Position numbers and translations under genes: made by a program. Below are positions 43,900-52,379 of a DNA stretch of 64,000 nucleotides, in pieces. Location: NCBI GenBank assembly GCA_000828835.1, contig AP014633.1:4402001-4466000 (forward strand), in the 5' to 3' direction. The DNA comes from Thioploca ingrica (GTDB lineage Bacteria; Pseudomonadota; Gammaproteobacteria; Beggiatoales; Beggiatoaceae). The stretch's first letter is position 1, and every line of letters starts with the position of its first letter. The notes below the pieces were generated by a model, which saw nothing but the letters and a program-made list of their open reading frames with translations, made no database searches and was not told where the DNA came from.

Positions 43900-44442
43900 C
43901 TATTCTCCTTTCATCATAATAAATTGATGAATGACTGTGACGGGCAATATTTCAAATGTCATGGTTTCCAAATCACCCAATAGATAAGTTGCGGGTGCCC
44001 CAATACCCCCTACAGTACCAGGATTACACACAACGGTTTGAGTTCCCTTGATATTCTCTAAAGTCTCAATAGATATGCAATGCGTATGCCCATAGCAAAC
44101 GAGGTCGTAATCACCAGTCACAGCCATTGCCTTTGCATAATGAGGATAATGGACTAAGAAAATTCGTCTACCCCCTAAAGTAAAAGCAGCATCTTGCCCA
44201 TAGTAGTGAATTATGCTCGTTGGTGCACGAGATAGTTTAAAAAGCATATCAAGGTCACCACTGTTATTACCATGAATAACATGCATCGGCAAACCATAAA
44301 ATGGTAATGGATGTAAAGTACTTGGTGCTACAATATCACCACAATGCAATACGGCTTGTGCACCACGCTGCTTGGCATCAGTTACGGCAGCACCCAAAGA
44401 AGGAATGTTATCGTGACTATCAGACACAATACAGATTTTCAT
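43900..44442 (-). CDS. YfcE/MJ0936-type metallophosphoesterase
   Basis: 180 residues. Metal-site motifs in order: VSDSHDN (1-12), HCGDIVAPS, HGNNSGD, FLVHYPHY and CYGHTHCISIE, then NPGTVGGIGAP. Small binuclear-metal phosphodiesterase of the YfcE group; the substrate is not predictable. First or second gene of an operon with the FinO-like protein. Confidence 0.92.
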   Translation of the reverse strand: MKICIVSDSHDNIPSLGAAVTDAKQRGAQAVLHCGDIVAPSTLHPLPFYGLPMHVIHGNNSGDLDMLFKLSRAPTSIIHYYGQDAAFTLGGRRIFLVHYPHYAKAMAVTGDYDLVCYGHTHCISIETLENIKGTQTVVCNPGTVGGIGAPATYLLGDLETMTFEILPVTVIHQFIMMKGE

Positions 44443-44530
44443 CTTAACCCTTATCCAACTTCATCTTTAACTTCAGTTGGTAACATATAGATATAAAATG
44501 GGAACATATAAACAGTTTATCAATTATTAG

Positions 44531-44686
44531 TTATCCAGAAATAATCATACTCAGTTTGACTATCTCATGAGTTAAAGAACCATCCATAGTGAGATGACTT
44601 TTTTGGGATAAGTTATTAATAGTTTCTAGTAAAAGTTGTTTACATAATCCAGTGTTATCAACACTATTTTGGTAGTTAGAATTCAT
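44531..44686 (-). CDS. Possible small protein
   Basis: 51 codons, ATG at 44686-44684, stop at 44531. Reads MNSNYQNSVDNTGLCKQLLL then ETINNLSQKSHLTMDGSLTH and EIVKLSMIISG, a plausible helical small protein. There is no convincing ribosome site. It lies 88 bp upstream of the phosphoesterase gene on the same strand, in an otherwise empty 298-bp gap. Low confidence. Confidence 0.3.
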   Translation of the reverse strand: MNSNYQNSVDNTGLCKQLLLETINNLSQKSHLTMDGSLTHEIVKLSMIISG

Positions 44687-44740
44687 ATTTTAGTAAAATA
44701 AAACGAGGAGTTACAGAGTTGGTATTTTATTTATTACTAA

Positions 44741-45475
44741 ATGGTTTTACCAGTTTCAAGACCAGTGATTGTAACAAAACCGGTTAGCCACGCACATACG
44801 CTAGGTATTTTCTATTGGCAAGTAGAACGTTCTGGAGAGGGAACTGATTGGGTAGAACGTTCTGGTTCTATTTTACTCATTGGGTTTCCAGCACCGCATC
44901 ATCCACGGTTGAAAGTGTTTACCCTCGTTATCTTAACCTCTGGAGATAGACATAAAGAAGATATCTCAATCATCGACTTTGACCCCAAAAATCTCCAAGG
45001 TGAATCCCTTGGTGAAATTGACCACAAAATTATCTACATTTGCCCGAAATACCTGAATAAAACTCGCACGCCGCGTTCTTACCATGAATGGATGGAAGCG
45101 ATAGAAGACAGTCTCGATGAACAGGTTGAAGAATCCCATTATACCCATCCGCAAATCCAACAGGTTTTTAAGCTGATTGAGAAAGACCAAGTGACCCCGC
45201 AAGAACGTGCAGAAATGTTCGATGAATATAGCCTGGAAGAAGTGAAACAAGAACAATTACAAGAAATCCGTGCCGAGGCTAAGGCGGAAGGCTTGAAGGA
45301 AGGCAAAGCAGAAGGCAAAGCGGAAGGCTTGAAGGAAGGAGAACAAAAGTCCCGAGAAGAACAAGAACAATCGGTTCGGCGGTTATTGTCTCTAGGCGCT
45401 TTGACAGAAGAACAGATAGCCCAAGCGATGGGATTAAGTGTGGAATGGGTGAAAGCACTAAAAAAAATCAAATAG
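44741..45475 (+). pseudogene. 5'-truncated Rpn/PD-(D/E)XK transposase-family protein
   Basis: 244 codons. From about residue 25 the sequence matches the second half of the Rpn-type family: FTLVILTSGDRHKEDISIIDFD, IIYICPKYLNKTRTPRSYHEW, then a charged helix with KAEG/LKEG repeats and the terminal ALTEEQIAQAMGLSVEWVKAL. The N-terminal nuclease half (usually beginning FKKIFG...) is absent, and the present start is low complexity with a duplicated VERSG motif (VERSGEGTDWVERSG). Rpn proteins are DNases linked to recombination; this one is probably inactive. It ends 18 bp before the IS fragment. Confidence 0.65.
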
Positions 45476-45492
45476 CCAGTAGCACTCTAACT

Positions 45493-46078
45493 AGGGCGTG
45501 TCATCAATTAAGCCAACTGACAGAAGAAACGAGATAAATGGCTCCCAGGAAATAAACCGCACGGTTATCATAGCGCGTGGCCAGCGCACGAACTGGTTTA
45601 AGTTGGGCAAAGAAATTTTCTATCAAATGACGTGCTTTATATAATTCTTTATCATAACATCTCCGCGTTTTGCGGTTACTTTGGGGTGGAATGACTACCG
45701 TTTTTCCCGACTGTTCCAGTGGTTCGATTACTTGTGCCAGCGCGTCATAGCCCTTATCCGCTCTCACCGTAGCCGCTGAAATTTCGGGTAATAAGGCGTC
45801 TGCCCCTTGTAGATCATGGGCTTGTCCTGGTGTCAGGAAGAATTCCGTCGGATTCCCCAAAGCATCCACAATGGCATGAATCTTCGTCGTCAATCCGCTT
45901 CGGCTGCAGCCGATGGCCTCATCGTCCGCCGGGTTTTTTTGAGCGCACCCGCACTGTGCTGATGCGCCCGAACGAGAGTCGAGTCAATCATGGCATACTC
46001 GTTATCCGCCTCGGCTGCTAGGCCTTTGAAAACCCGTTCCCAAACCCCACTTTTCGCCCAGCGCCTTATTGCCATCTT
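45493..46078 (-). mobile_element. IS5-family (IS427-like) insertion sequence, 5'-truncated
   Basis: The 3' end with a likely terminal repeat (GGGCGTGTCATCAATTAA near 45494) is intact. The other end is lost: transposase homology begins abruptly at about 46078 and the N-terminal helix-turn-helix part is missing. The remaining 586 bp abut the region upstream of terB. Confidence 0.7.
45504..46078 (-). pseudogene. IS5-family transposase fragment, two frames joined by -1 frameshift
   Basis: Frame A reads MAIRRWAKSGVWERVFKGLA and AMIDSTLVRAHQHSAGALKK (first catalytic Asp) and runs into a T7/A7 slippery run at 45934-45940. The -1 frame gives KKNPADDEAIGCSRSGLTTK then IHAIVDALGN, rejoining frame B with TVRADKGYDA (second Asp) and ARHLIENFFAQLK (Glu). 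The frameshift is therefore the programmed kind of this group, and the inactivating lesion is the missing N terminus. Confidence 0.8.
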
Positions 46079-46163
46079 TATTCCATTCAGCTTATAATCA
46101 TTTTTTGTTTCCAATCCCATTGGAGATAATAGATTAACTATTTGTAACATAAGGAGAAAAACT

Positions 46164-46604
46164 ATGGGTTGGTTTAGCCCTAAAAAAGCACCTTCTTCAG
46201 CGGATACTTTTAATAAACAAGAAGCTTTTTTAGCTATTGCGTTAGCCACTTCCGCCGCTGATGGACAAATTGTCGAATCAGAAGCCAAAGGCATTTTTGC
46301 TTACTTACTGCAAATGAGAATGTTTGAGGGTTATAACGAAAAGCAAATGTCTGACCTGTTGAAAAAATTGGTTACAATCCTCAATAATGAGGGAGTCGGT
46401 GGTTTAGTCGCTATTGCTAAAAGTAGCTTACCGGATGAATTGCGGGAAACGGCTTTTGTTTGTGCTACTGATATCGCTTTAGCTGATGGTGTTATTGAGG
46501 ACAATGAAAAGAAGTTATTAGAAGAACTGCAACAGGTTTTAGGAATCTCGGATGAGATTGGTCAGAAAATTTTACAAGTCATGATGATAAAAAATCGCGG
46601 CTAA
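46164..46604 (+). CDS. TerB-family tellurite resistance-like protein
   Basis: 146 residues. Helical TerB fold with FLAIALATSAADGQIVESEA (acidic metal-binding DGxxxxxE) and a second ATDIALADGVIEDNEKKLLE repeat, as in TerB/DjlA N-terminal domains. AAGGAG lies 8 nt upstream. No other ter genes adjacent, so it is not a tellurite operon; general stress or membrane-associated signalling is likelier. Cytosolic. Confidence 0.9.
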   Translation: MGWFSPKKAPSSADTFNKQEAFLAIALATSAADGQIVESEAKGIFAYLLQMRMFEGYNEKQMSDLLKKLVTILNNEGVGGLVAIAKSSLPDELRETAFVCATDIALADGVIEDNEKKLLEELQQVLGISDEIGQKILQVMMIKNRG

Positions 46605-46671
46605 ATTCAGACCTGTTAAAATATCTTTTCATTTTCACTTCGTCATTTAGAATTCAATTCGTCTTAACCAG

Positions 46672-46698
46672 CCCGGTCATATTGGTAATCCGACCGGG
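46672..46698 (+). terminator. Hairpin after terB, weak terminator candidate
   Basis: CCCGGTC ... GACCGGG stem (7 bp, GC-rich) about 70 bp past the terB stop, followed by TTCCTTGAT; the T tract is poor. Confidence 0.4.
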
Positions 46699-46818
46699 TT
46701 CCTTGATAGCGAAATAATTATAATAAAATATTTTGTCATCATTTGGCAAAAATAATGATCTATTCTGAAACATCGCTATTTATTGCCTATTTCTACTAGT
46801 CAACCTAGGAGGTATCTC

Positions 46819-47127
46819 ATGAAACATGTCACTTTTTTATTTATTGGTCTGTTTTTACTGGTTATCGCTGCTTTTCATGAACCACTTTATGCTATTTTTC
46901 CGAGTCTGTTTGAACCCATCATCAAGTTTACTAGCCATGTGGGCGTACAGATTTTATATTTTATTGGCTTATTAGCCCTCATCATCGCCCTATTTTCTTG
47001 GCTACCCACTTGGTTTAGTTTATCGCTTTTTGTGATGTTTATGTTTGTTGGTGGTTATTACTTCAGTGACAAAGATGTTTCTATCAGCATAGCGAGTAGA
47101 ACAAATTTTAGTCATCAACATAACTGA
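46819..47127 (+). CDS. Small membrane protein
   Basis: 102 residues from MKHVTFLFIGLFLLVIAAFH, start set by GGAGG 7 nt upstream. Three hydrophobic helices (about 4-21, 45-62, 65-88). Ends with a polar tail SIASRTNFSHQHN. No family recognised. Same strand as hypD, 47 bp before it. Confidence 0.65.
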   Translation: MKHVTFLFIGLFLLVIAAFHEPLYAIFPSLFEPIIKFTSHVGVQILYFIGLLALIIALFSWLPTWFSLSLFVMFMFVGGYYFSDKDVSISIASRTNFSHQHN

Positions 47128-47174
47128 ACTGATATCTAATGGAGTTAACTGTGAATTGGATGGCCCTATAAAAT

Positions 47175-48251
47175 ATGTCTTTAACTGCACCACAATGGCT
47201 AGAAAAAATTCGTGCTTTACCACTTTCCTCTAAAGTTAAAATTATGAATGTGTGTGGTGGGCATGAACGAGCCATTACGATGGCGGGTTTGCGGAGTGTT
47301 TTACCGGCTCAAATCGAACTAATTCCCGGACCAGGTTGTCCGGTTTGTATTTGTCCAGAAGAAGATATTTATACGGCTATCCAATTGGCGCTAAAAGAAA
47401 AAATTACCTTAGTCACATTTGGTGACATGCTAAGAGTGCCAGTCAATGTGAGTAAAAAATCGGCTCGTTCACTTGAACAAGCTAAAGCCATGGGTGCTGA
47501 CATTCGCCCCATTGCTTCACCCTTAGAAGCATTACAAATCGCTCAACAACAACCTAAGCAAACCATTGTCTTTTTCGCGGCGGGTTTTGAAACCACGATT
47601 GCTCCGGTAGCCGCTTTAATTGCTCAGGGTATTCCAAATAATCTATTGATTTTACTATCAGGACGTTTGACTTGGCCGGCAGTCGCTTTATTATTAGAAA
47701 CGGGAGTGGCATTTGATGCTTTAATTGCGCCAGGTCATGTGGCAACCGTTATGGGAGCGGAAGAATGGCAGTTTGTCGTCGAAAAATATCATCTTCCAGC
47801 TGCTATTGCTGGTTTCACACCAGAAAGTTTACTGGCTGCGCTCTATTCGATTTTACGCCAATTAATCGAACAAAATTATTTTCTTGACAATTGTTATCCT
47901 CAAGTCGTTAAGCCCAAAGGAAATCCAACTGCGCAACGTTATTTATCCACCACGATGATGATTGTTGATGCTAATTGGCGTGGGATTGGTATGATTCCAG
48001 TTTCTGGCTTTTCCTTAAAGGAATCTCAAGCCGATGCAAGAGTGCAATTTCCTGATTATGCTCAGGAAACCCGGCAACGTCGTGGTGAAATGCCACCTGG
48101 TTGTGATTGTGCTCAAGTGTTATTAGGTCATATTTATCCCAATCAATGTCGCTTATACGGTAATGCCTGTACACCTCGAAGTCCAGTTGGTCCTTGTATG
48201 GTTTCTGATGAAGGGGCTTGTCGAATTTGGTGGGCAGGTGGTGTGAGATAA
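47175..48251 (+). CDS. hypD: [NiFe]-hydrogenase maturation protein
   Basis: 358 residues. HypD provides the scaffold with HypC on which the Fe(CN)2CO moiety is built. Conserved motifs: NVCGGHERAITMAGLR, IPGPGCPVCICPEEDI, TFGDMLRVPV, FFAAGFETTIAP, and the 4Fe-4S Cys set in PPGCDCAQVLLGHIYPNQC, LYGNACTPRSPVGPCMVSDEGACRIW. No other hyp or hydrogenase gene is in the window, although hyp genes usually cluster, so this is a detached copy. Confidence 0.96.
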   Translation: MSLTAPQWLEKIRALPLSSKVKIMNVCGGHERAITMAGLRSVLPAQIELIPGPGCPVCICPEEDIYTAIQLALKEKITLVTFGDMLRVPVNVSKKSARSLEQAKAMGADIRPIASPLEALQIAQQQPKQTIVFFAAGFETTIAPVAALIAQGIPNNLLILLSGRLTWPAVALLLETGVAFDALIAPGHVATVMGAEEWQFVVEKYHLPAAIAGFTPESLLAALYSILRQLIEQNYFLDNCYPQVVKPKGNPTAQRYLSTTMMIVDANWRGIGMIPVSGFSLKESQADARVQFPDYAQETRQRRGEMPPGCDCAQVLLGHIYPNQCRLYGNACTPRSPVGPCMVSDEGACRIWWAGGVR

Positions 48252-48324
48252 TTTGAAATAGTAAGGTAGGCAATGCCTACCCTACGTTACTACCCGTTGA
48301 GCACGTATGTTAACATTAGGTTCC

Positions 48325-48579
48325 CTAATTTAAACCACACATCCCACTGGGACAACAACTTCCCGAGGCACAACTCGGTTCAGCGTTTTTTAAAGCACTA
48401 CTGCGAACAAACTGTCCACCGGTAATTAAACGTTCTACAGGACTATTAGCTGGCGTATTACCTAATTCTATACCAGCATGACTGCAAACTTCACCCCAAG
48501 TTGTCAGAGTCTCACTCATCGCGTGTTTCACTTCAATAACTTGGCCATTGGTGGTACAGCGATAATCATAAGTTGGCAT
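48325..48579 (-). CDS. FmdB-like zinc-ribbon regulatory protein
   Basis: 84 residues from MPTYDYRCTTNGQVIEV, the family start, with AAGGAGA 7 nt upstream; the frame extends 7 codons further without need. Zinc ribbon features: Cys in YDYRC, GEVCSHAGIELGNTP, VERLITGGQFVRSS, and a Cys-rich tail CASGSCCPSGMCGLN. Of the type found in formamidase regulators and many proteobacterial proteins of unknown target. Confidence 0.88.
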   Translation of the reverse strand: MPTYDYRCTTNGQVIEVKHAMSETLTTWGEVCSHAGIELGNTPANSPVERLITGGQFVRSSALKNAEPSCASGSCCPSGMCGLN

Positions 48580-48724
48580 ATTAATGTCTCCTTTTTTCAA
48601 GAAATGATATCAAATTACTTCACATTTTTTATTAAAGAGAAAGGTTTAAAATAGGGTGATTTTAGAATATTTCAATTCTACCGACTAGCTCATTGCTATT
48701 AAGTTTCTCGCACGCGCTAGCGTC

Positions 48725-48974
48725 ATTGCCATTAAGTTAAGCTACAACTCCCCCCTTTAGCAAGGGGGCAGGGGGGGATTTTCTGGTAAGTCAATCGCTT
48801 AAAATCCCCCCTAACCCCCACTGCCATTAAGTTAAGCATGATTCTCCCCCTCCTTACCAAGGAGGGGGTAGGGGGGTGGTAATTAACCAGTTGAAGAAAA
48901 TAAACTTTCTCCACCACCCCCGGCCCCTCCTTGAGAAGGAGGGGAGAAATTCTCCTTAACTTAATGGCATTGCC
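48725..48974. repeat. Composite repeat: nested C/G-rich palindromes inside CCATTAAGTTAA ends
   Basis: Outer ends ATTGCCATTAAGTTAAG and CTTAACTTAATGGCATTG are inverted. Inside are two palindromic units, CTCCCCCCTTTAGCAAGGGGG with AATCCCCCCTAACCCC, and CCTCCTTACCAAGGAGGGGG with CCACCCCCGGCCCCTCC, separated by a further CCATTAAGTTAAG. It appears that elements inserted into one another. The last 10 bp reach the AI-2E gene stop codon. Confidence 0.75.
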
Positions 48975-48975
48975 C

Positions 48976-50151
48976 CTATTGTTTATAGCGAATAGCATGT
49001 GCAAAAATATAAGTGCACACCGGAACACCTAAAATAAGGCCCCAAAAATAAAACAATTTGCCACCGATGGTGAGAATAATCAAAACAATAACCGGGTTGA
49101 TACGCAAACGGTATCCATAAATTTTTGGATTTAACAGGTAGCCTTCCAACAAATGAACCATAATAATTAATCCAATCGCCGCTAACATGGCGTGTATACC
49201 TGAAATCTGTAAAGCAACCAGACAAATGGGTATAGAACTAATAAATACGCCTACAACGGGTACAAAACTAGATAAAAATACAATGACAGAAAGAAAAGCG
49301 ATGTGTTTTCCCACGCCCAGAATAGATAAACCTAACGCTGTCAATAAAGTATTAACGAGAGCAATTAAAAACTGAGCTTCAAACGCTTGTCCTAAGACTA
49401 ACCCAAAATCGTGAATACTTTCTGCCACTTCTACATAAATAAATCGCAGTTTAGTATTTTCCAAGCTTCGAATACTGGCACTAAGAGCCGGTAAATCTAA
49501 CACAATCAGAAAAGAGAATAACAAAGCTAATAAAAAAGCCGATACGGTAGAAATAATCTTTTCCCCAATCTCTTTCACATTACCCAACAGTTGTTCAATT
49601 TTTTCATGCGATTTAATATTTGCTTCACTAAAACCAGACAATTGCCGAAGAAAAAATTTAGTAATCGAGGGCGGTGAACTCTTTTGACCTGACTTTACCG
49701 CTTCTTCTGGATCGCGCAATTGTTGCATAATCTCTTCAAGTAAAGAATGGCGAGCACTAAATTCCCAAATGACCTGATCAATTTTTTGGGTGTAGACATT
49801 AAACTGAGTAATAAAATTTTGGGTTTGTTGAATTACTCGAGGCGTTAAATAAAGGCTTAAAGCGATTAAAATACTCAAAAATAAACTACTAAACAAAATA
49901 ACTCGCCGAGTACGATTCTGGATATGAGGTTCGAGACGCTCAGCTCCATTAGCTTGAATATAAGCAAATACAAAAGTGAGAAAAATTAATAAAAAAAATG
50001 ATTGCAATAAGTAAAGTACCAGAAACAGTGATCCCCATACGAAAGTACGGGTACTAAGGGAAAAGATTCGATCCCAGGGTGGCGGTAACGAGGAATGAGG
50101 TTCGTTGGGTAAGGCAAGAATAGATTCATTGGAATAAAACTGATTCGACAT
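48976..50151 (-). CDS. AI-2E/PerM family membrane permease
   Basis: 391 residues, seven to eight helices: SLFLVLYLLQSFFLLIFLTF (about 42-65), VILFSSLFLSILIALSLYLT, ISTVSAFLLALLFSFLIVLD, IALVNTLLTALGLSILGVG, and AMLAAIGLIIMVHLLEGYLLNPKIYG, the family hallmark. A cytosolic insertion (about 125-190) is longer than in YhhT. Members export AI-2 or polyamines or exchange Na+/H+; specificity is unknown. The 3' end touches a dispersed repeat. Confidence 0.9.
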   Translation of the reverse strand: MSNQFYSNESILALPNEPHSSLPPPWDRIFSLSTRTFVWGSLFLVLYLLQSFFLLIFLTFVFAYIQANGAERLEPHIQNRTRRVILFSSLFLSILIALSLYLTPRVIQQTQNFITQFNVYTQKIDQVIWEFSARHSLLEEIMQQLRDPEEAVKSGQKSSPPSITKFFLRQLSGFSEANIKSHEKIEQLLGNVKEIGEKIISTVSAFLLALLFSFLIVLDLPALSASIRSLENTKLRFIYVEVAESIHDFGLVLGQAFEAQFLIALVNTLLTALGLSILGVGKHIAFLSVIVFLSSFVPVVGVFISSIPICLVALQISGIHAMLAAIGLIIMVHLLEGYLLNPKIYGYRLRINPVIVLIILTIGGKLFYFWGLILGVPVCTYIFAHAIRYKQ

Positions 50152-50242
50152 AAGATATTATCTCGACAAATTATGCTTAAGCATTTCATGGCTAACCATC
50201 GCTGATGTTGATAGCTCAATAATAAGTTAGCCATTGGTTAAA

Positions 50243-51730
50243 TTAATTGGATGCTGGCCACCATTCTTCAAGCGTAAAGCCCTGAGTTCTTAATTTATCA
50301 GCGATTTTTTGGACAATAAACAGTTCTTCCATCTGAATTTCGCCTTTAGCCAAGTTTTGAAATAGACCATAAACCCGGAAAAATTGCTCTCTGACTTCTG
50401 GAGCCGCTTCAAATAGAATGTTTTGGTGATCCGTTTTGGCCAAGGTTTTTACGGCTTGTTGAAGAATTTCCGGTGAATAGGAGCTAAATAACGAGGACAT
50501 ATTTTCAGCTAGAAAAATCTGTTGTTCAGCCCGTGCTAAATACGGACTAAGAACGTCAAAAGAAATATAATCGTAGCGACTTTGGGTTACTTCATTCACC
50601 ATACTTTGATATTGGCGCCATTGTTTCTCAGTTTGAGGTAGATCCTGTGAAGCAATCTCCCGAATTTTATTTTGTAAAATGGTTCCCAATTCAATTAAAG
50701 ACAGTTTCAGTTGTTCATATCCTTCGAGAACTTGGTCTACTTCAGTAAAAGATAAGGTTGCAATCGGATTATTGATTTCATATTGAACTTGCCACTGGCG
50801 ATTAGACAAAAAATTTCGCGAGGGTGGCAATGAACCGACGGAAGCCAATTGACTTAACGCCCGTTTTTGGCTCTTGATCTTCAACTCATCAAACAAACGT
50901 TTGTCGACTTCCAACCAGCGCCCCAATAACGTCATATCACCCGTGACTTGATAACCGTCTTGAACAATTTCTCGCGCTAATCTTATTTGGTTTTGAGTTA
51001 ATAAATAATCTGCCTTAGAAAGATATTCTGTTACTGGCGAAGACGTTTGCGGAGTGGACGTCACTGTCTCGGTAGTCGTTGCTGAGGGGGGTTTGGCTGG
51101 CTGCGCCACATTCCAATCACTAAATAACAGTTTTTGAAAAATATCAGTATAACCGTGAGCTTGTGCTATTTCCATGGGGCTAATCCCTTCATAATGCCGA
51201 ACATTCACATCCGCATGATACTGTAGCAACAGTTCAATGGCCGTCATATCATTATTTTCTACTGCATACATTAAGGCGGTGTAGCCAGTGCGCTTATTTT
51301 GTAAATTCACATTGGCACCTTGTTCTAATAATAATTGCATTAGGTCATGGTATTGATTATGCGTTGCTACCATGAGAGCCGTCATCCCAGCCGCATTTTC
51401 TACATCGGGATTGGCTTCAGCCTTCAGCAACAATTTAACAATGGGTAACTGTTGATGAGAAACAGCCACCAACAATGCCGGATTACCTTGTTCATCAGCG
51501 ATATCGGGTGAATTAGCTGCGGCCAAATAGTGTGAAACTTCGGTGACTTTACCTTCAATAATCGATTGAATCAGTGATTTAGTTTCCTCTACTTCACCTT
51601 CAGCAATCGATTGAGTCAGTGGCTTGGCTTCTTTTGCTTCACCTTCAGCAACAACAGTGGCGAAAAGGGGCAGTACTACAATCCATACTCCCAAAGTAAT
51701 ATAAACTGGCATTTTCATTATATTAATCAC
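50243..51730 (-). CDS. Secreted ankyrin-repeat protein
   Basis: 495 residues. Signal peptide (about 1-28, ending FATVVAEGEAKE). A duplicated AEGEVEETKSLIQSI motif is followed by ankyrin repeats from about 60 to 205: PALLVAVSHQQLPIVKLLL, GMTALMVATHNQYHDLMQLL, GYTALMYAVENNDMTAIELLL and GISPMEIAQAHGYTDIFQKL. The C-terminal 270 residues are helical without a recognised family. Probably periplasmic. Last gene of the CHAT cluster, 36 bp after the coiled-coil lipoprotein gene, so co-transcription is likely. Confidence 0.88.
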   Translation of the reverse strand: MINIMKMPVYITLGVWIVVLPLFATVVAEGEAKEAKPLTQSIAEGEVEETKSLIQSIIEGKVTEVSHYLAAANSPDIADEQGNPALLVAVSHQQLPIVKLLLKAEANPDVENAAGMTALMVATHNQYHDLMQLLLEQGANVNLQNKRTGYTALMYAVENNDMTAIELLLQYHADVNVRHYEGISPMEIAQAHGYTDIFQKLLFSDWNVAQPAKPPSATTTETVTSTPQTSSPVTEYLSKADYLLTQNQIRLAREIVQDGYQVTGDMTLLGRWLEVDKRLFDELKIKSQKRALSQLASVGSLPPSRNFLSNRQWQVQYEINNPIATLSFTEVDQVLEGYEQLKLSLIELGTILQNKIREIASQDLPQTEKQWRQYQSMVNEVTQSRYDYISFDVLSPYLARAEQQIFLAENMSSLFSSYSPEILQQAVKTLAKTDHQNILFEAAPEVREQFFRVYGLFQNLAKGEIQMEELFIVQKIADKLRTQGFTLEEWWPASN

Positions 51731-51766
51731 TCCGGTTATAACTCAATTTTTCGCATTTAAGTGACC

Positions 51767-52288
51767 TTATTGTAAACGTTGCAAGTCATTCCATAACTGT
51801 TTAACATCTTGATTTAATTTTATTAATTGTTGCTGATGAGTGGCTATCTCACCGCGATTAATCAGTGAATCACGCTGTAGTTGTTCAATATGAAGATTAA
51901 TTTGTTTCAGTTGCTCAGTCATTAAGGATTTTTTCTCAGTGGCTAAGGTGTTATTCGGTTTAAAATTCGCTAATTGCTCAGTAAGCTGTTGGGTCTCTTG
52001 AATAATACGAAATAACTCTTTATCGAATTCATTAAGTTGTAATTGTTTTTTGTTTACATCCACCGCTAAGCGATGTTGTTCTTGTTGAGCTTCGCGTTGT
52101 AAGTGCCGTACTTCTTCTAAACGACCTTCTTGCTCTTCAATGTGATTATTATAAATGCCGGCACCGATACTATAAGATCGATCTCTTGCTCCACTGGGTT
52201 GAGTTTCATACCCCGTGGTACAACCGCTGATAATACCCATGACCAATAACACCACGCCTTTTAATTCATTGACTGGATTTTTCTGCAT
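51767..52288 (-). CDS. Coiled-coil lipoprotein
   Basis: 173 residues. Lipobox GIISGC (Cys about 23) predicts lipidation, then a short linker and a continuous coiled coil from about 50 to 173 rich in Gln, Glu and Leu (QREAQQEQHRLAVDVNKKQL; TEQLKQINLHIEQLQRDSLI). No enzymatic motif. May tether or scaffold the neighbouring CHAT and ankyrin proteins at the outer membrane; this is inference from the operon. Confidence 0.8.
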   Translation of the reverse strand: MQKNPVNELKGVVLLVMGIISGCTTGYETQPSGARDRSYSIGAGIYNNHIEEQEGRLEEVRHLQREAQQEQHRLAVDVNKKQLQLNEFDKELFRIIQETQQLTEQLANFKPNNTLATEKKSLMTEQLKQINLHIEQLQRDSLINRGEIATHQQQLIKLNQDVKQLWNDLQRLQ

Positions 52289-52379
52289 GGCACTGGCTCC
52301 TTAAATAAAATGGCTTTAACTTGACGATAAATTACAATTTGACTAATCGATCTCATTAGGTTAACTAAAGCGGGTTGGA

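Noticed and set aside
45934..45940. Frameshift mutation in the IS transposase
   Set aside because: An A7 slippery run at the usual place indicates programmed -1 frameshifting, not damage.
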